Source of the DNA: Kitasatospora herbaricolor
GTDB taxonomy: Bacteria > Actinomycetota > Actinomycetes > Streptomycetales > Streptomycetaceae
Assembly: GCF_030813695.1 (NCBI RefSeq)
Contig: NZ_JAUSVA010000002.1
Span: 868,001-932,000, forward strand
DNA length: 64,000 nt
Direction: 5' to 3'
Both the position numbers and the translations under genes were made by a program. Of the stretch, positions 26,373-34,241 are shown piece after piece. Every line of letters starts with the position of its first letter. Position 1 is the stretch's first letter. The notes beneath the pieces were generated by a model. The model was not told the origin of the DNA and ran no database searches. It saw nothing but the letters and a program-made list of their open reading frames with translations.

Positions 26373-26690
26373 ATGGAACACCCCGAACCGTCCCCTGCCC
26401 GGACCCCGGGCCGGGGCGCCGAAGTGCACCCCGAACTGGTCGCGCTGCTGGTGGCGGCCGCCGCCGCACCGCCGGAATGGGCGGCGTCGGTGACGCCGCA
26501 GGCCCGGCTGGACGGCGACCTGATGCTGGACGAGTGCGAACTCGCCGCCCTGGCCGTCCTGCTGCGTGAGCGGTTCGGCCCGGGCGCCGACCTGGCGGCG
26601 CTGCGCGCCGGGCTCGACCTGGCCGGCCTGGAGTCGCTCACCGTCGGCGCCCTGGAGCGCGCCCTGCTGCCCGGGCGGGTGTCCGGATGA
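26373..26690 (+). CDS. Carrier-protein-like protein lacking the phosphopantetheine serine
   Basis: The protein has 105 residues from ATG 26373 (GTGGAG upstream). The helical layout and spacing match a carrier protein: LDGDLMLDECELAALAVLLRE then DLAGLESLTVGALERAL. The position of the modified Ser in the usual D-S-x-E-L motif reads D-E-C-E-L, so no Ser is available there. It overlaps the glycosyltransferase gene by ATGA. Possible roles are a non-acylated docking partner or regulator of the glycosyltransferase, or use of the neighbouring Cys; neither is proven. The N-terminal 25 residues are disordered. Confidence 0.7.
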   Translation: MEHPEPSPARTPGRGAEVHPELVALLVAAAAAPPEWAASVTPQARLDGDLMLDECELAALAVLLRERFGPGADLAALRAGLDLAGLESLTVGALERALLPGRVSG

Positions 26691-27865
26691 GCCGCTTCCT
26701 GCTGGTGGTGCCCCCGCTCACCGGGCACGTGAACCCGGTGGTCGGCATCGCGCGGGAGCTCACCGCCCGTGGCCACGAGGTCGCCTGGACGGGCTCGGAG
26801 GCCGTCCTGCGGCCGTTGCTCGGGCCCGGGGAGCAGGTCCTGGGCACGGGCAGCCGACTGTTCCGGGCCCAGGGCGGGCACGGTCTCGCCGCGCTGCGCT
26901 CGCTCTGGGAGGGCTTCATCGTCCCGTACGCGCGGTTCACCGCGAAGCCGTTGGACGGCGTGGTGCGGGCGTTCCGACCGGACGTCCTGCTGGTCGACCA
27001 GCACACCCCGGCGGGGGCCCTGGTCGCCCACCGGCACGGGCTGCGCTGGGCCGGCCTGGCGCCCGGAGCGATGGAACTGGGCCGCCCGTTCAGGGCGTTG
27101 CCGCAGGTCGAGGCGTGGATGCGCGGGCTGCTCGGCGACCTCTGGCAGCGGGCCGGCCTGCCGCCGGAGGAGTTCACCGACCCCCGCTTCTCACCGGACC
27201 TCGTGCTCGCGCTGACCGGGCCCGCGCTGACCGGCCCGGTGCCCTTCCCGGGTCAGTTCGCGCTGGTGGGGCCGGTGCTGTCGGAGCGTCCGGCCGATCC
27301 CGGGTTCCCCTGGGAGCGCCTGGACCCGGGCCGCCGCAAGGTCCTGGTCACCATGGGCACGTTGGCCGGCGACATCGGCGCGGACTTCCACGCCCGGGCG
27401 GCGCGGGCGCTGGAGCTCTGCGGGCCGGGCGTGCAGGCCGTGGTCGCCGCGCCGCAGGAGTTGCTGCCCGCCGCACTGCCCGCCGGGACGGTGGCCGTGG
27501 ACCGCGCGCCGGTCCTGGAGTTGATGGCCCGTGGGCAACTGGACGCGGTGCTCTGCCACGGCGGGATGAACACCGTGGGCGAGGCCCTGATGCACGGGAT
27601 TCCACTGGTGGCGGCGCCGATCCGGCACGACCAGCCGTTCGTCGCGGCGCAGCTGGTGGCGGCCGGCGCGGGCCTGCGGGTGCCCTTCCCCCGGGTCACC
27701 CCGGCGGCGCTGGCGGCCGCGCTCGGCACGGTGCTGGACGGAACGGCCCACCGGGAGGCTGCCGTTCGGGTGGGCGCGGCCCTGCGGGCGGGCGGTGGAG
27801 CCGCCCGGGCGGCGGACCACCTGGAGGCGCTGGCCGCAGCCGTTGGCAGAACTCGATCAAGCTGA
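26687..27865 (+). CDS. Glycosyltransferase, GT1/MGT family
   Basis: The protein has 392 residues, start ATG overlapping the preceding stop. GT-B fold: N-terminal LLVVPPLTGHVNPVVGIARELTARGH, whose His is the usual catalytic base, and C-terminal nucleotide-sugar site VLCHGGMNTVGEALMHGIPL near residue 290, followed by PIRHDQPFVAAQLV. This is the macrolide/UGT-type family that transfers sugars from NDP-sugars to small molecules. No NDP-sugar biosynthesis genes are in the window, so the donor is a housekeeping NDP-sugar or, speculatively, an activated cyclitol as in validamycin-type chemistry. It is followed by an operator and an exporter operon. Confidence 0.92.
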   Translation: MSRFLLVVPPLTGHVNPVVGIARELTARGHEVAWTGSEAVLRPLLGPGEQVLGTGSRLFRAQGGHGLAALRSLWEGFIVPYARFTAKPLDGVVRAFRPDVLLVDQHTPAGALVAHRHGLRWAGLAPGAMELGRPFRALPQVEAWMRGLLGDLWQRAGLPPEEFTDPRFSPDLVLALTGPALTGPVPFPGQFALVGPVLSERPADPGFPWERLDPGRRKVLVTMGTLAGDIGADFHARAARALELCGPGVQAVVAAPQELLPAALPAGTVAVDRAPVLELMARGQLDAVLCHGGMNTVGEALMHGIPLVAAPIRHDQPFVAAQLVAAGAGLRVPFPRVTPAALAAALGTVLDGTAHREAAVRVGAALRAGGGAARAADHLEALAAAVGRTRSS

Positions 27866-27870
27866 TTTCC

Positions 27871-27914
27871 AATGGTCTAGGCCATTGTTTTCGGTGCGGC
27901 CGGAGCCCTAGGGT
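27871..27914 (+). promoter_or_regulatory. HutC/DasR-like operator and promoter of the ABC exporter
   Basis: The near-perfect palindrome AATGGTCTAGGCCATT lies at 27871-27886. A -35-like TTGTTT (27885-27890) and -10 TAGGGT (27909-27914) follow with an 18-nt spacer. The operator edge is 22 nt from the -10, the same geometry as at 51617. Core GTCTAGGC is one mismatch from GTMTAKAC and from the nagB dre. Confidence 0.75.
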
Positions 27915-27973
27915 GGCGCGCAGCACCGAATCCCCAGGTGCCCCGGCAACCCATCCCCTCCCGGGAGTTCTGG

Positions 27974-28948
27974 TTGATCGAGACCAAGGGACTGCGCAAG
28001 TCCTACCCGTCCCGGAAACGCAGCAAGGCCGCCACCGTGGACGCCGTCCGCGGCATCGACCTGTCGGTGGCGGCAGGTGAGATCTTCGGTTTCCTCGGCC
28101 CCAACGGCGCCGGGAAGACCACCACCCTGCGCATGCTCGCCACCCTGATCAGGCCGGACGGCGGCGCCGCCCGGATCGCCGGCGCGGATCTGCTCACCGA
28201 CCCCGGTGAGGTCCGCCGCCGGATCGGCTACGTCGCCCAGGGCGGCGGAACCGCCGACGCCGTCAGCGCCCGCGAGGAGTTGGTGCTGCAGGCGCGGATG
28301 TACGGCCTCGGCAAGGCCGATGCCCGCCGGCGCACCGAGGACGCGGTGAAGTCCTTCGACCTCACCGAGTTCGCCGACCGCCCCTGCAGCAGTTACTCCG
28401 GCGGCCAGCGCCGCCGGCTCGACATCGCCCTCGGGGTGATCCACGGGCCGAGCGTGCTGTTCCTGGACGAGCCCACGGTGGGCCTCGACCCGCCCAGCCG
28501 CAGCCAGGTCTGGGACGAGATCCGGCGCCTGCGCACCGAGGGCATGACCGTCTTCGTGACCACCCACTACCTGGACGAGGCCGACGCGCTCTGCGACCGG
28601 ATCGCGATCATCGACCACGGCGGGACGGTGGCCGAGGGCACGCCCGAGGAGCTCAAGCGCGAGATCGCGGGGGACGTGGTGCTGGTCGGCCTCGAACTCG
28701 GCGACGGCGCGGCCGACCGGTCCCAGCGGGCCGCCGACGCCCTGCGCGCCGAGCCCTACCTGCACCGTCTCGAACTCCGGGGCGAGGACGGCCTGCGGCT
28801 CTACGTGGAGAACGGCGCGGCCGCGATCCCGCAGCTGCTGCGGACCCTGGAGGGCGCGGGCCTGGCGCCCGGCACCGTCCAGCTCCAGCGGCCCAGCCTG
28901 GACGACGTGTTCCTGGCCCGGACCGGACGGTCGCTCAAGCAGGACTGA
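27974..28948 (+). CDS. ABC transporter ATP-binding protein (DrrA-like drug exporter)
   Basis: The protein has 324 residues. The TTG at 27974 has GGGAG six nt upstream; an in-frame GTG at 27938 does not. Walker A is GPNGAGKTTT (about 42), Q-loop YVAQGGGTAD, signature YSGGQRRRLD, Walker B VLFLDEPTVGLDPP, H-loop VTTHYLDEAD. The last about 100 residues form the DrrA-type C-terminal domain. It energises the permease encoded 112 nt downstream and most likely exports the cluster product, giving self-resistance. Confidence 0.93.
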   Translation: MIETKGLRKSYPSRKRSKAATVDAVRGIDLSVAAGEIFGFLGPNGAGKTTTLRMLATLIRPDGGAARIAGADLLTDPGEVRRRIGYVAQGGGTADAVSAREELVLQARMYGLGKADARRRTEDAVKSFDLTEFADRPCSSYSGGQRRRLDIALGVIHGPSVLFLDEPTVGLDPPSRSQVWDEIRRLRTEGMTVFVTTHYLDEADALCDRIAIIDHGGTVAEGTPEELKREIAGDVVLVGLELGDGAADRSQRAADALRAEPYLHRLELRGEDGLRLYVENGAAAIPQLLRTLEGAGLAPGTVQLQRPSLDDVFLARTGRSLKQD

Positions 28949-29060
28949 CACCGGCACCCGGCGGGGCGGCCCTTGCGCCGTCCGCCGTCCGCGAGGGCCC
29001 GACACGCCCGCACCGCCGCCCGACCGACAGACCCACGGACCGACCGAGGCAGGGACACCG

Positions 29061-29825
29061 TTGAAGCTCGCCCGCGACACCTGGCTGGTCTTCCAGCGGC
29101 AACTGCTGCTGATGGCCCGCACACCGGTCTGGATCGCCGTCGGGGTCATCCAGCCGCTCTTCTACCTGCTGCTGTTCGCCCCGCTGCTCAAGCCGGTCTT
29201 CGCCCCGATGGGGGCGACCACCTACGCCGAGACCTATCAGATCTACGTCCCCGGCCTGCTGGCCGTGCTGGTCATCTTCGGCGGCCTGTTCACCGGTTTC
29301 AGCCTCCTCGGCGAGCTGCGCGCCGGGATCATCGAACGCTCCCGGGTCACCCCGGTGAGCCGGCTGGCCCTGCTGCTCGGCCGGGCCCTGCGGGAGGTGG
29401 TGGCGCTGCTGGTGCAGGCCGTCATCATCACCCTGCTGGCGCTGCCCTTCGGGCTCCAGGTCCGCCTGCTGGACCTGCTGCTCGCCTATCTGCTGCTCGC
29501 CCTGCTGGCGCTGATGACCTCCGCCATCTCCTACGGCATCGCCCTGCTGGTGCCGAGCGACTCGGCGCTGGCCCCGGTGGTCAACACCATCGCCCAGCCG
29601 ATCGCCCTGCTCTCGGGGGTGCTGCTGCCGCTGGCCCTGGCACCGCACTGGCTGCAGGCGGCCGCCCGCTGGAACCCCTTCTACTGGGCCGTCGAGGGCA
29701 TGCGGGCGCTCTTCTCCGGCCGTCTCGGCGACAACGCGGTGTGGCAGAGCCTGCTCATCGTCGCCGCCATGACGGTGGCCGCCGTGTTCTGGTCGGCCCG
29801 GCTGTTCTCCTCCCGGGTGCGGTGA
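29061..29825 (+). CDS. ABC-2 type transporter permease (DrrB-like)
   Basis: The protein has 254 residues from TTG 29061 (AGGCAGGGA upstream). Six transmembrane segments are evident, including WIAVGVIQPLFYLLLFAPLL, YVPGLLAVLVIFGGLF, LLDLLLAYLLLALLALM, PIALLSGVLLPLALAP and a C-terminal LLIVAAMTVAAVFW. The ABC-2 signature region RWNPFYWAVEGMRALFSG precedes the last helix. With the ATPase encoded upstream it forms a DrrAB-type exporter at the cytoplasmic membrane. A large inverted repeat lies 27 nt after the stop. Confidence 0.92.
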   Translation: MKLARDTWLVFQRQLLLMARTPVWIAVGVIQPLFYLLLFAPLLKPVFAPMGATTYAETYQIYVPGLLAVLVIFGGLFTGFSLLGELRAGIIERSRVTPVSRLALLLGRALREVVALLVQAVIITLLALPFGLQVRLLDLLLAYLLLALLALMTSAISYGIALLVPSDSALAPVVNTIAQPIALLSGVLLPLALAPHWLQAAARWNPFYWAVEGMRALFSGRLGDNAVWQSLLIVAAMTVAAVFWSARLFSSRVR

Positions 29826-29852
29826 CGGGACGGCCCGACAGCCACTGCCCGC

Positions 29853-29908
29853 CCGGATGCCAGGACGGACCACGACGTACCCGCGTCGGGGTCCGTCCTG
29901 GCATCCGG
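29853..29908. terminator. Perfect 18-bp inverted repeat after the exporter operon
   Basis: CCGGATGCCAGGACGGAC at 29853-29870 pairs perfectly with 29891-29908 around a 20-nt loop, and pairing extends outward with one bulge. No U-tract. It is a likely terminator, but the arm length and sequence content (GGATGCCAGGACGGAC) are unusual for one. Confidence 0.6.
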
Positions 29909-30044
29909 CGGGCCCGCACGAACAAGGCCGACGGGCCCTCGCCCCGCGCCGCCGGGCCGCGATGTGACCTGGGCCATCCCGGCGCCCCGGCCCGGGGCCC
30001 GGAGGGTCGGCGGTCCGTCCGCAACGCGTCACGCTCGGTCGACA

Positions 30045-30344
30045 ATGTGGCCGAGGTCACCCGCCCGAGCCGGTGACCGGGGCCACATCCGGGCCGCGCC
30101 GGCGCCTCGGATCCCCGTGAACTCGCTGCCCATGGACCCCGAATACCGCCGGTAACAGAGCCCTGACCTGGGTCTTTCCTTCGAAACCTTGATGCCGCCG
30201 GTGGAGGTCCGTAACTTCGAAACCAGTGCGGCGAGCACAACGGCCACTCGGCCGGGAGCACCGCCGTCGCACTCCCCCAGCACCCAACGGGCCCGGTCGG
30301 GCCTGCTCACACCTGCCCGTGCCAGGGCGCCCGAGAGGATATAC
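30045..30344 (+). promoter_or_regulatory. Upstream region of the Rpf gene: long hairpin and direct repeats
   Basis: An interrupted inverted repeat lies at 30045-30061 and 30072-30088 (ATGTGGCC-NN-GGTCACC and its complement). TTCGAAACC occurs twice, at 30180-30188 and 30216-30224. The roughly 150-250 nt leader before ATG 30345 is consistent with the long leaders of streptomycete rpf genes, several of which carry a c-di-AMP (ydaO) riboswitch. I could not identify that riboswitch's conserved blocks here, so it is not claimed. Confidence 0.4.
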
Positions 30345-30737
30345 ATGACCTTCCGTAACGAGACCGCCGCTGCCACCACCAAGACCGCCGTCAAGCGCAA
30401 CCGTGTGCGGACGGCCCTGATGGCGGGCGCCGTGCTGGCCCTGCCGGTGGCAGGCCTCGTCACGGCCAACTCCGCCTCCGCCGCTCCGGCGTCGACCTGG
30501 GACAAGGTCGCGCAGTGCGAGGCGACCGGCAACTGGGCGATCAACTCGGGCAACGGCTTCTACGGCGGTCTGCAGTTCACCTCCTCCACCTGGGCGGCGT
30601 TCGGCGGCACCGCGTACGCCCCGCAGGCGCACCAGGCCACCAAGGCGCAGCAGATCGCCATCGGCGAGAAGGTCCTCGCCGCCCAGGGCCCCGGCGCCTG
30701 GCCGGTCTGCTCGGTCAAGGCCGGCCTCACCAAGTAG
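30345..30737 (+). CDS. Secreted resuscitation-promoting-factor-type transglycosylase
   Basis: The protein has 130 residues from ATG 30345 with GAGAGGA about 6 nt upstream. A Sec signal peptide is clear: [23 protein letters not shown] then SASAAP (cleavage near residue 47). The mature protein is one Rpf catalytic domain, [18 protein letters not shown] with catalytic Glu, [15 protein letters not shown], and the final Cys of WPVCSV that pairs with QCEA. It cleaves peptidoglycan glycan strands and supports spore germination. No LysM or other binding domain is attached. It stands alone between two strong hairpins inside the cluster and is probably a resident housekeeping gene. Confidence 0.92.
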   Translation: MTFRNETAAATTKTAVKRNRVRTALMAGAVLALPVAGLVTANSASAAPASTWDKVAQCEATGNWAINSGNGFYGGLQFTSSTWAAFGGTAYAPQAHQATKAQQIAIGEKVLAAQGPGAWPVCSVKAGLTK

Positions 30738-30768
30738 CACCCCCGGCGGCAGCCACCGCAGCCGCACC

Positions 30769-30810
30769 AAGGGGCCTGGTCCCGCTCCCACGAGCGGGAC
30801 CAGGCCCCTT
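30769..30810 (+). terminator. Strong terminator between convergent Rpf and HpgT-like genes
   Basis: A perfect 19-bp stem (AAGGGGCCTGGTCCCGCTC / complement) with a 4-nt loop, ending ...CCCCTT. It can serve both directions. Confidence 0.9.
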
Positions 30811-30836
30811 CGGCGTACCCGTGCCCGGCCGGGCGC

Positions 30837-32219
30837 CTACCGCGCCTCGTCCCGGATGAAGCGGGCCAGCCCGGCGACGCCGGCCACGATCTCGGGCTCG
30901 GTCAGCGAGCTGATCGACAGCCGCAGCCGGCGCTCGCCGCCGCCCGCCGGGTAGAACGGCGCCATCGGCGTCCAGAGCACCCCGTAGCCCCGGGCGCAGC
31001 GCTCCATGGCTGCCTCGTCGGCCGTGAACGGCACGCTCAGGACAGCGAAGAAGCCGCCCTCGGGGTGGTTCCAGGCCAGCCCGAGCCGGGTGCGCTCCGG
31101 CTGCGGGAAGTGCCCTTCGAGCTCGCTCAGCAGCGTCCCCAGGTTGGCCGCGTAGAAGGCGGTGGCGGGCGCGTTGGCCTGGCGCAGCCGGCAGTCGTTG
31201 CGCAGCAGCATGCCCCCGATGACGGCCTGGCTGAGCGCGGGCGTGTTGACCGTCGTCATGCTCTTCAGCTTGGCCAGCTCGTCGGCCAGCAGGGACAGCC
31301 GCCCGCCCGGTCCGGCCACCTGCTGGTCGGCGACCACGTAGCCGAGCCGGGCCCCGGGGAAGCAGGTCTTGGCGAAGGAGCCGAGGTAGACGACCTGCCG
31401 GCGCCGGTCGAGCGCCTTGAGCGTGGGCCTGGCCCCCGGCTCCCGGGTGAAGAAGCCGTACGGGTTGTCCTCCACCACCAGCAGGCCCTCGGCGGCGGCC
31501 ACCTCCAGCAGCCGGACGCGGGCCGGCGTGGGCATGCTGGCGCCGGAGGGGTTGGCGAAGTCGGGGACGACGTAGAGCGCCCGGGGCCGCCGGCCCGCGG
31601 CCCTGGCCTCGCGGGCGGCGGCGACGACCGCCTCCGGGTCGGGGCCGTGGTCCGGCCCCTCCGGCACCGGCACGGTGCCGAGGCCGAGCAGCCGGGCGGC
31701 GCCGGTGACGCCGACGTAGCAGGGCGAACTGACCAGCAGGACGTCGTCCTGGTCGGCGCAGAGCGCCCGGAGCACCAACAGCATGCCCTCCTGGGCGCCG
31801 ACGGTGAGCACCAGGGACTCCGCCGGTACGTCCAGGCCCTCGTCGTTGGCCAGGGTGCGGGCCACCAGGTCGGCGATGATGCCCTTGGTCGGCCCGTACT
31901 GGAAGAGGGCGGTGCGGACGGCCGCCGGGCTCAGCCCGCGCCCGGCCAGGTGGGCGAGGTAGGCGTCGAGGTGCTCGTGCACCTGCTCCGGCTCGAAGAA
32001 GCCCTCGTAGGGGCGTCCGGGGGCGAAGGAGACGGCGTCGGGGTAGCGCTCGGTGACCTCGTTGAGGAAGGTCATGGCGTCGAGCAGCGGGTCGGAGAGC
32101 GAGCCGTGCAGCTCGGTCAGCGGGATCGGCGCGACGGTGGGCGGTACCGGCGCCGCAGCGGGCGGGACGGGGCCCGGTCCGGCGGCCCGGGCAGCGTCCC
32201 GGGCGGTCGGGGCCGTCAC
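30837..32219 (-). CDS. hpgT: PLP-dependent aminotransferase, 4-hydroxyphenylglycine aminotransferase-like
   Basis: The protein has 460 residues; the GTG at 32219 overlaps the esterase stop (GTGA). The N-terminal block ELHGSLSDPLLDAMTFLNEV then FAPGRPYEGFF closely recalls HpgT of glycopeptide clusters. The fold-type I core includes LTVGAQEGMLLVLRAL, VVPDFANPSGASMP, VVEDNPYGFF, the PLP-lysine motif GSFAKTCFPGARLGYV (Lys about 283) and RLRLSISSL. It would transaminate 4-hydroxybenzoylformate, the Hmo product, to 4-hydroxyphenylglycine using an amino donor. HmaS and Hmo are both in this window, completing the route. The first about 35 residues are a Pro/Ala-rich tail. Confidence 0.85.
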   Translation of the reverse strand: MTAPTARDAARAAGPGPVPPAAAPVPPTVAPIPLTELHGSLSDPLLDAMTFLNEVTERYPDAVSFAPGRPYEGFFEPEQVHEHLDAYLAHLAGRGLSPAAVRTALFQYGPTKGIIADLVARTLANDEGLDVPAESLVLTVGAQEGMLLVLRALCADQDDVLLVSSPCYVGVTGAARLLGLGTVPVPEGPDHGPDPEAVVAAAREARAAGRRPRALYVVPDFANPSGASMPTPARVRLLEVAAAEGLLVVEDNPYGFFTREPGARPTLKALDRRRQVVYLGSFAKTCFPGARLGYVVADQQVAGPGGRLSLLADELAKLKSMTTVNTPALSQAVIGGMLLRNDCRLRQANAPATAFYAANLGTLLSELEGHFPQPERTRLGLAWNHPEGGFFAVLSVPFTADEAAMERCARGYGVLWTPMAPFYPAGGGERRLRLSISSLTEPEIVAGVAGLARFIRDEAR

Positions 32220-33151
32220 CGGAACGCCTCGCGCAGCCGCTCGGCGGCGTGGAGCTGTGCCTCCTGGGCGGCGTCCAGGACGCCGGCCATGGCGAAGAAG
32301 CCGTGCGGCATCCCCTGGTAGCGGCGCAGGCCGACCGGTACGCCGGCCGCCCGCAGTGCCTCGGCGTACCGCTCGCCCTCGTCCCGCAGCGGGTCGTACT
32401 CGGCGGTGATCACGGTGGCCGGCGGCAGCCCGGTCAGGTCGGCGGCCCGCAGCGGCGAGGCCAGCGGGTGGCCGCCGTCGGCGGCGTCCGCCAGGTAGTG
32501 GTTCCAGTACCAGCGGACCGAGCGGCGGTTGAACAGCGCCGGGTCGTCGTTCTCGCGCAGCGAGGCGGTGTCGGCCCGGTGGTCGGTGTTGGGGTACACG
32601 AGCAGTTGGTGCCGCAGGGCCGGGCCGCCCTCGTCGCGGCAGAGCAGGGTGACGGCGGCGGCCAGGTTGCCGCCCGCACTGTCGCCGCCGACGGCCAGCC
32701 GGTCCGGGTCCACGCCCAGGTCGGCGGCGTACCGGGCGAGCCACCGGACGGCCGCCCGGCAGTCCTGGACGGCGGCGGGGAAGGGATGCTCGGGCGCCAG
32801 CCGGTAGCCGACGGAGGCGGTCACGCAGCCGGCCGTGTTGGTCAGCCGGCGGCAGATCGCGTCGGAGGTGTCGGGTGAGCCGAGGGTCCAGCCACCGCCG
32901 AACAGGTAGAGCAGTCCGGGGAGCGGGCCCGCCGGCGCGGACGGCCGGTAGAGCCGCAGGACGAGCGGGCCGCCGGGCCCGTCGATCCGGTGCTCCTCGA
33001 CCGCCGCCACGGGCTCCGGGGTACCGGCGGCGGCCCGGATGTCGGCCAGGTCGGCGGCCCGGGCCTCGGCCAGGGTCAGGGTGTAGAGGGGCGGCGCCCC
33101 GGAGCGGGCGCGGCGGTCGCGCAGGTCCTGGGCCTGGGGGTGCAGTGGCAT
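32216..33151 (-). CDS. Alpha/beta hydrolase, hormone-sensitive-lipase family esterase
   Basis: The protein has 311 residues from ATG 33151. The HSL signature is present: oxyanion loop LFGGGWTLGS, where the usual first His of HGGG is Phe; nucleophile elbow GGDSAGGNLAAA (Ser about 155); Asp in EYDPLRDEG; and His in GMPHGFF. It hydrolyses or transfers short acyl esters. It is coupled to the HpgT-like gene. In a dissociated thiotemplate pathway it could release product from a carrier protein or trim an ester. It is the only thioesterase-like candidate in the cluster, which makes a release role plausible but unproven. Confidence 0.87.
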   Translation of the reverse strand: MPLHPQAQDLRDRRARSGAPPLYTLTLAEARAADLADIRAAAGTPEPVAAVEEHRIDGPGGPLVLRLYRPSAPAGPLPGLLYLFGGGWTLGSPDTSDAICRRLTNTAGCVTASVGYRLAPEHPFPAAVQDCRAAVRWLARYAADLGVDPDRLAVGGDSAGGNLAAAVTLLCRDEGGPALRHQLLVYPNTDHRADTASLRENDDPALFNRRSVRWYWNHYLADAADGGHPLASPLRAADLTGLPPATVITAEYDPLRDEGERYAEALRAAGVPVGLRRYQGMPHGFFAMAGVLDAAQEAQLHAAERLREAFR

Positions 33152-33294
33152 GGGTGTCCCGTCGGTCTGTGCGGGGAGTCGCGGTTGCGTACGGGGTCGG
33201 GCGGGAGCGGACCCCGTGGGTCGGCGGGGCCGGAGGAGCGGCAGGGCAGGTGCGGCCGGCGGGGACCGGCGGGGACCGGCGGGGACCGGGGAGG

Positions 33295-34068
33295 TCAGCG
33301 GTCGGCCTCGACGTAGATCGTCTCGTCCGTCCGGAACGCGGTGTCCAGGTCGGCCACGTCGGCTCGGACGCCCTGGCGGTAGGCGCACTGCCGGATCTGT
33401 CCGGCCTCGAAGCCGGCCCTGGTGAGCACGTGCCGCAGCTCGTCCAGGTCGTAGATCCACTGATGGCCGTAGTAGCGGAAGATCTGGTTCACCAGGAAGG
33501 CCGGGCGGGCCGGCATCGGCGGGCCGAAGCCCAGCATCCCGAGCCGTCGCCGGTGCCGGGCCAGGAAGCCGTCGTCGTTGGCGTAGCCGACCAGGTAGCG
33601 GGCCAGGTCGGGGGTGGTGACGCGGATGACGCCGCCGGGTCGCAGCACCCGTCGCGCCTCGCGCAGCCAGCCGACCGCCACCGGCATGGTGACGTGCTCG
33701 ATCAGGTGCTCGGCGTAGACCCAGTCGACGCTGCCGTCGGCGAACGGCAGCGGCTCGGAGATGTCCAGCTGGGTGAAGACGCGGTCGCCGTCCACCCGGT
33801 ACAGGGTGCCGGGCTCGCTGGTCAGTTCGGGGCTGCTCAGGGCGGTGAGGTCGGTGCCGAGGCCGGCCGGGTGCGCCGTCCGGAAGGCGGCGAACTCGAT
33901 GCCGGTGAGCCCCAGTCCGAGGAACTCCTCGCGGTCGCGCGGCAGCCCGGAGTCGATCGGTTCGAGCTTCCCGCAGTTGGCGACCTGCTCGCTGAAGTCG
34001 TCGAGGAGTACCGCGAGAGCGTCCGGATCGTCCCAGTCCCAGCCGGGAAAGGAGGCCTGCTTTGTCAT
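33295..34068 (-). CDS. SAM-dependent class I methyltransferase
   Basis: The protein has 257 residues from ATG 34068 with GGAG eight nt upstream; another ATG at 34116 has no site. The methyltransferase-11-like core starts with a divergent motif I; LDISEPLPFADGSVDWVYAE and HLIEHV follow, then LREARRVLRPGGVIRVTTPD. The segment PAFLVNQIFRYYGHQWIYDLDEL is typical of the predicted SAM-methyltransferase group used in O- or N-methylation. The acceptor is unknown. AT-richer sequence at 34100-34150 (TTTGACATG on the minus strand) is a promoter candidate. Confidence 0.82.
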   Translation of the reverse strand: MTKQASFPGWDWDDPDALAVLLDDFSEQVANCGKLEPIDSGLPRDREEFLGLGLTGIEFAAFRTAHPAGLGTDLTALSSPELTSEPGTLYRVDGDRVFTQLDISEPLPFADGSVDWVYAEHLIEHVTMPVAVGWLREARRVLRPGGVIRVTTPDLARYLVGYANDDGFLARHRRRLGMLGFGPPMPARPAFLVNQIFRYYGHQWIYDLDELRHVLTRAGFEAGQIRQCAYRQGVRADVADLDTAFRTDETIYVEADR

Positions 34069-34241
34069 GTCCGCTGCTCCGCCTTGTCTTTCTTTGATGC
34101 GCCGATGACCGTTCATGTCAAACTGTCGAAAATACTGTTCGCCGACATACCACCGTCCGTTCTCACGGCCGCCGGCCGGTGCGCGGCGAAGGGCTCCGAG
34201 ACGAACTGGTACACCTCGATTTCGGGCCGGCCGTGCGCCGC

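Noticed and set aside
30120..30344. ydaO-type (c-di-AMP) riboswitch upstream of the Rpf gene
   Set aside because: Known for other streptomycete rpf leaders, but I cannot align its conserved blocks here; an Infernal search with RF00379 would decide.
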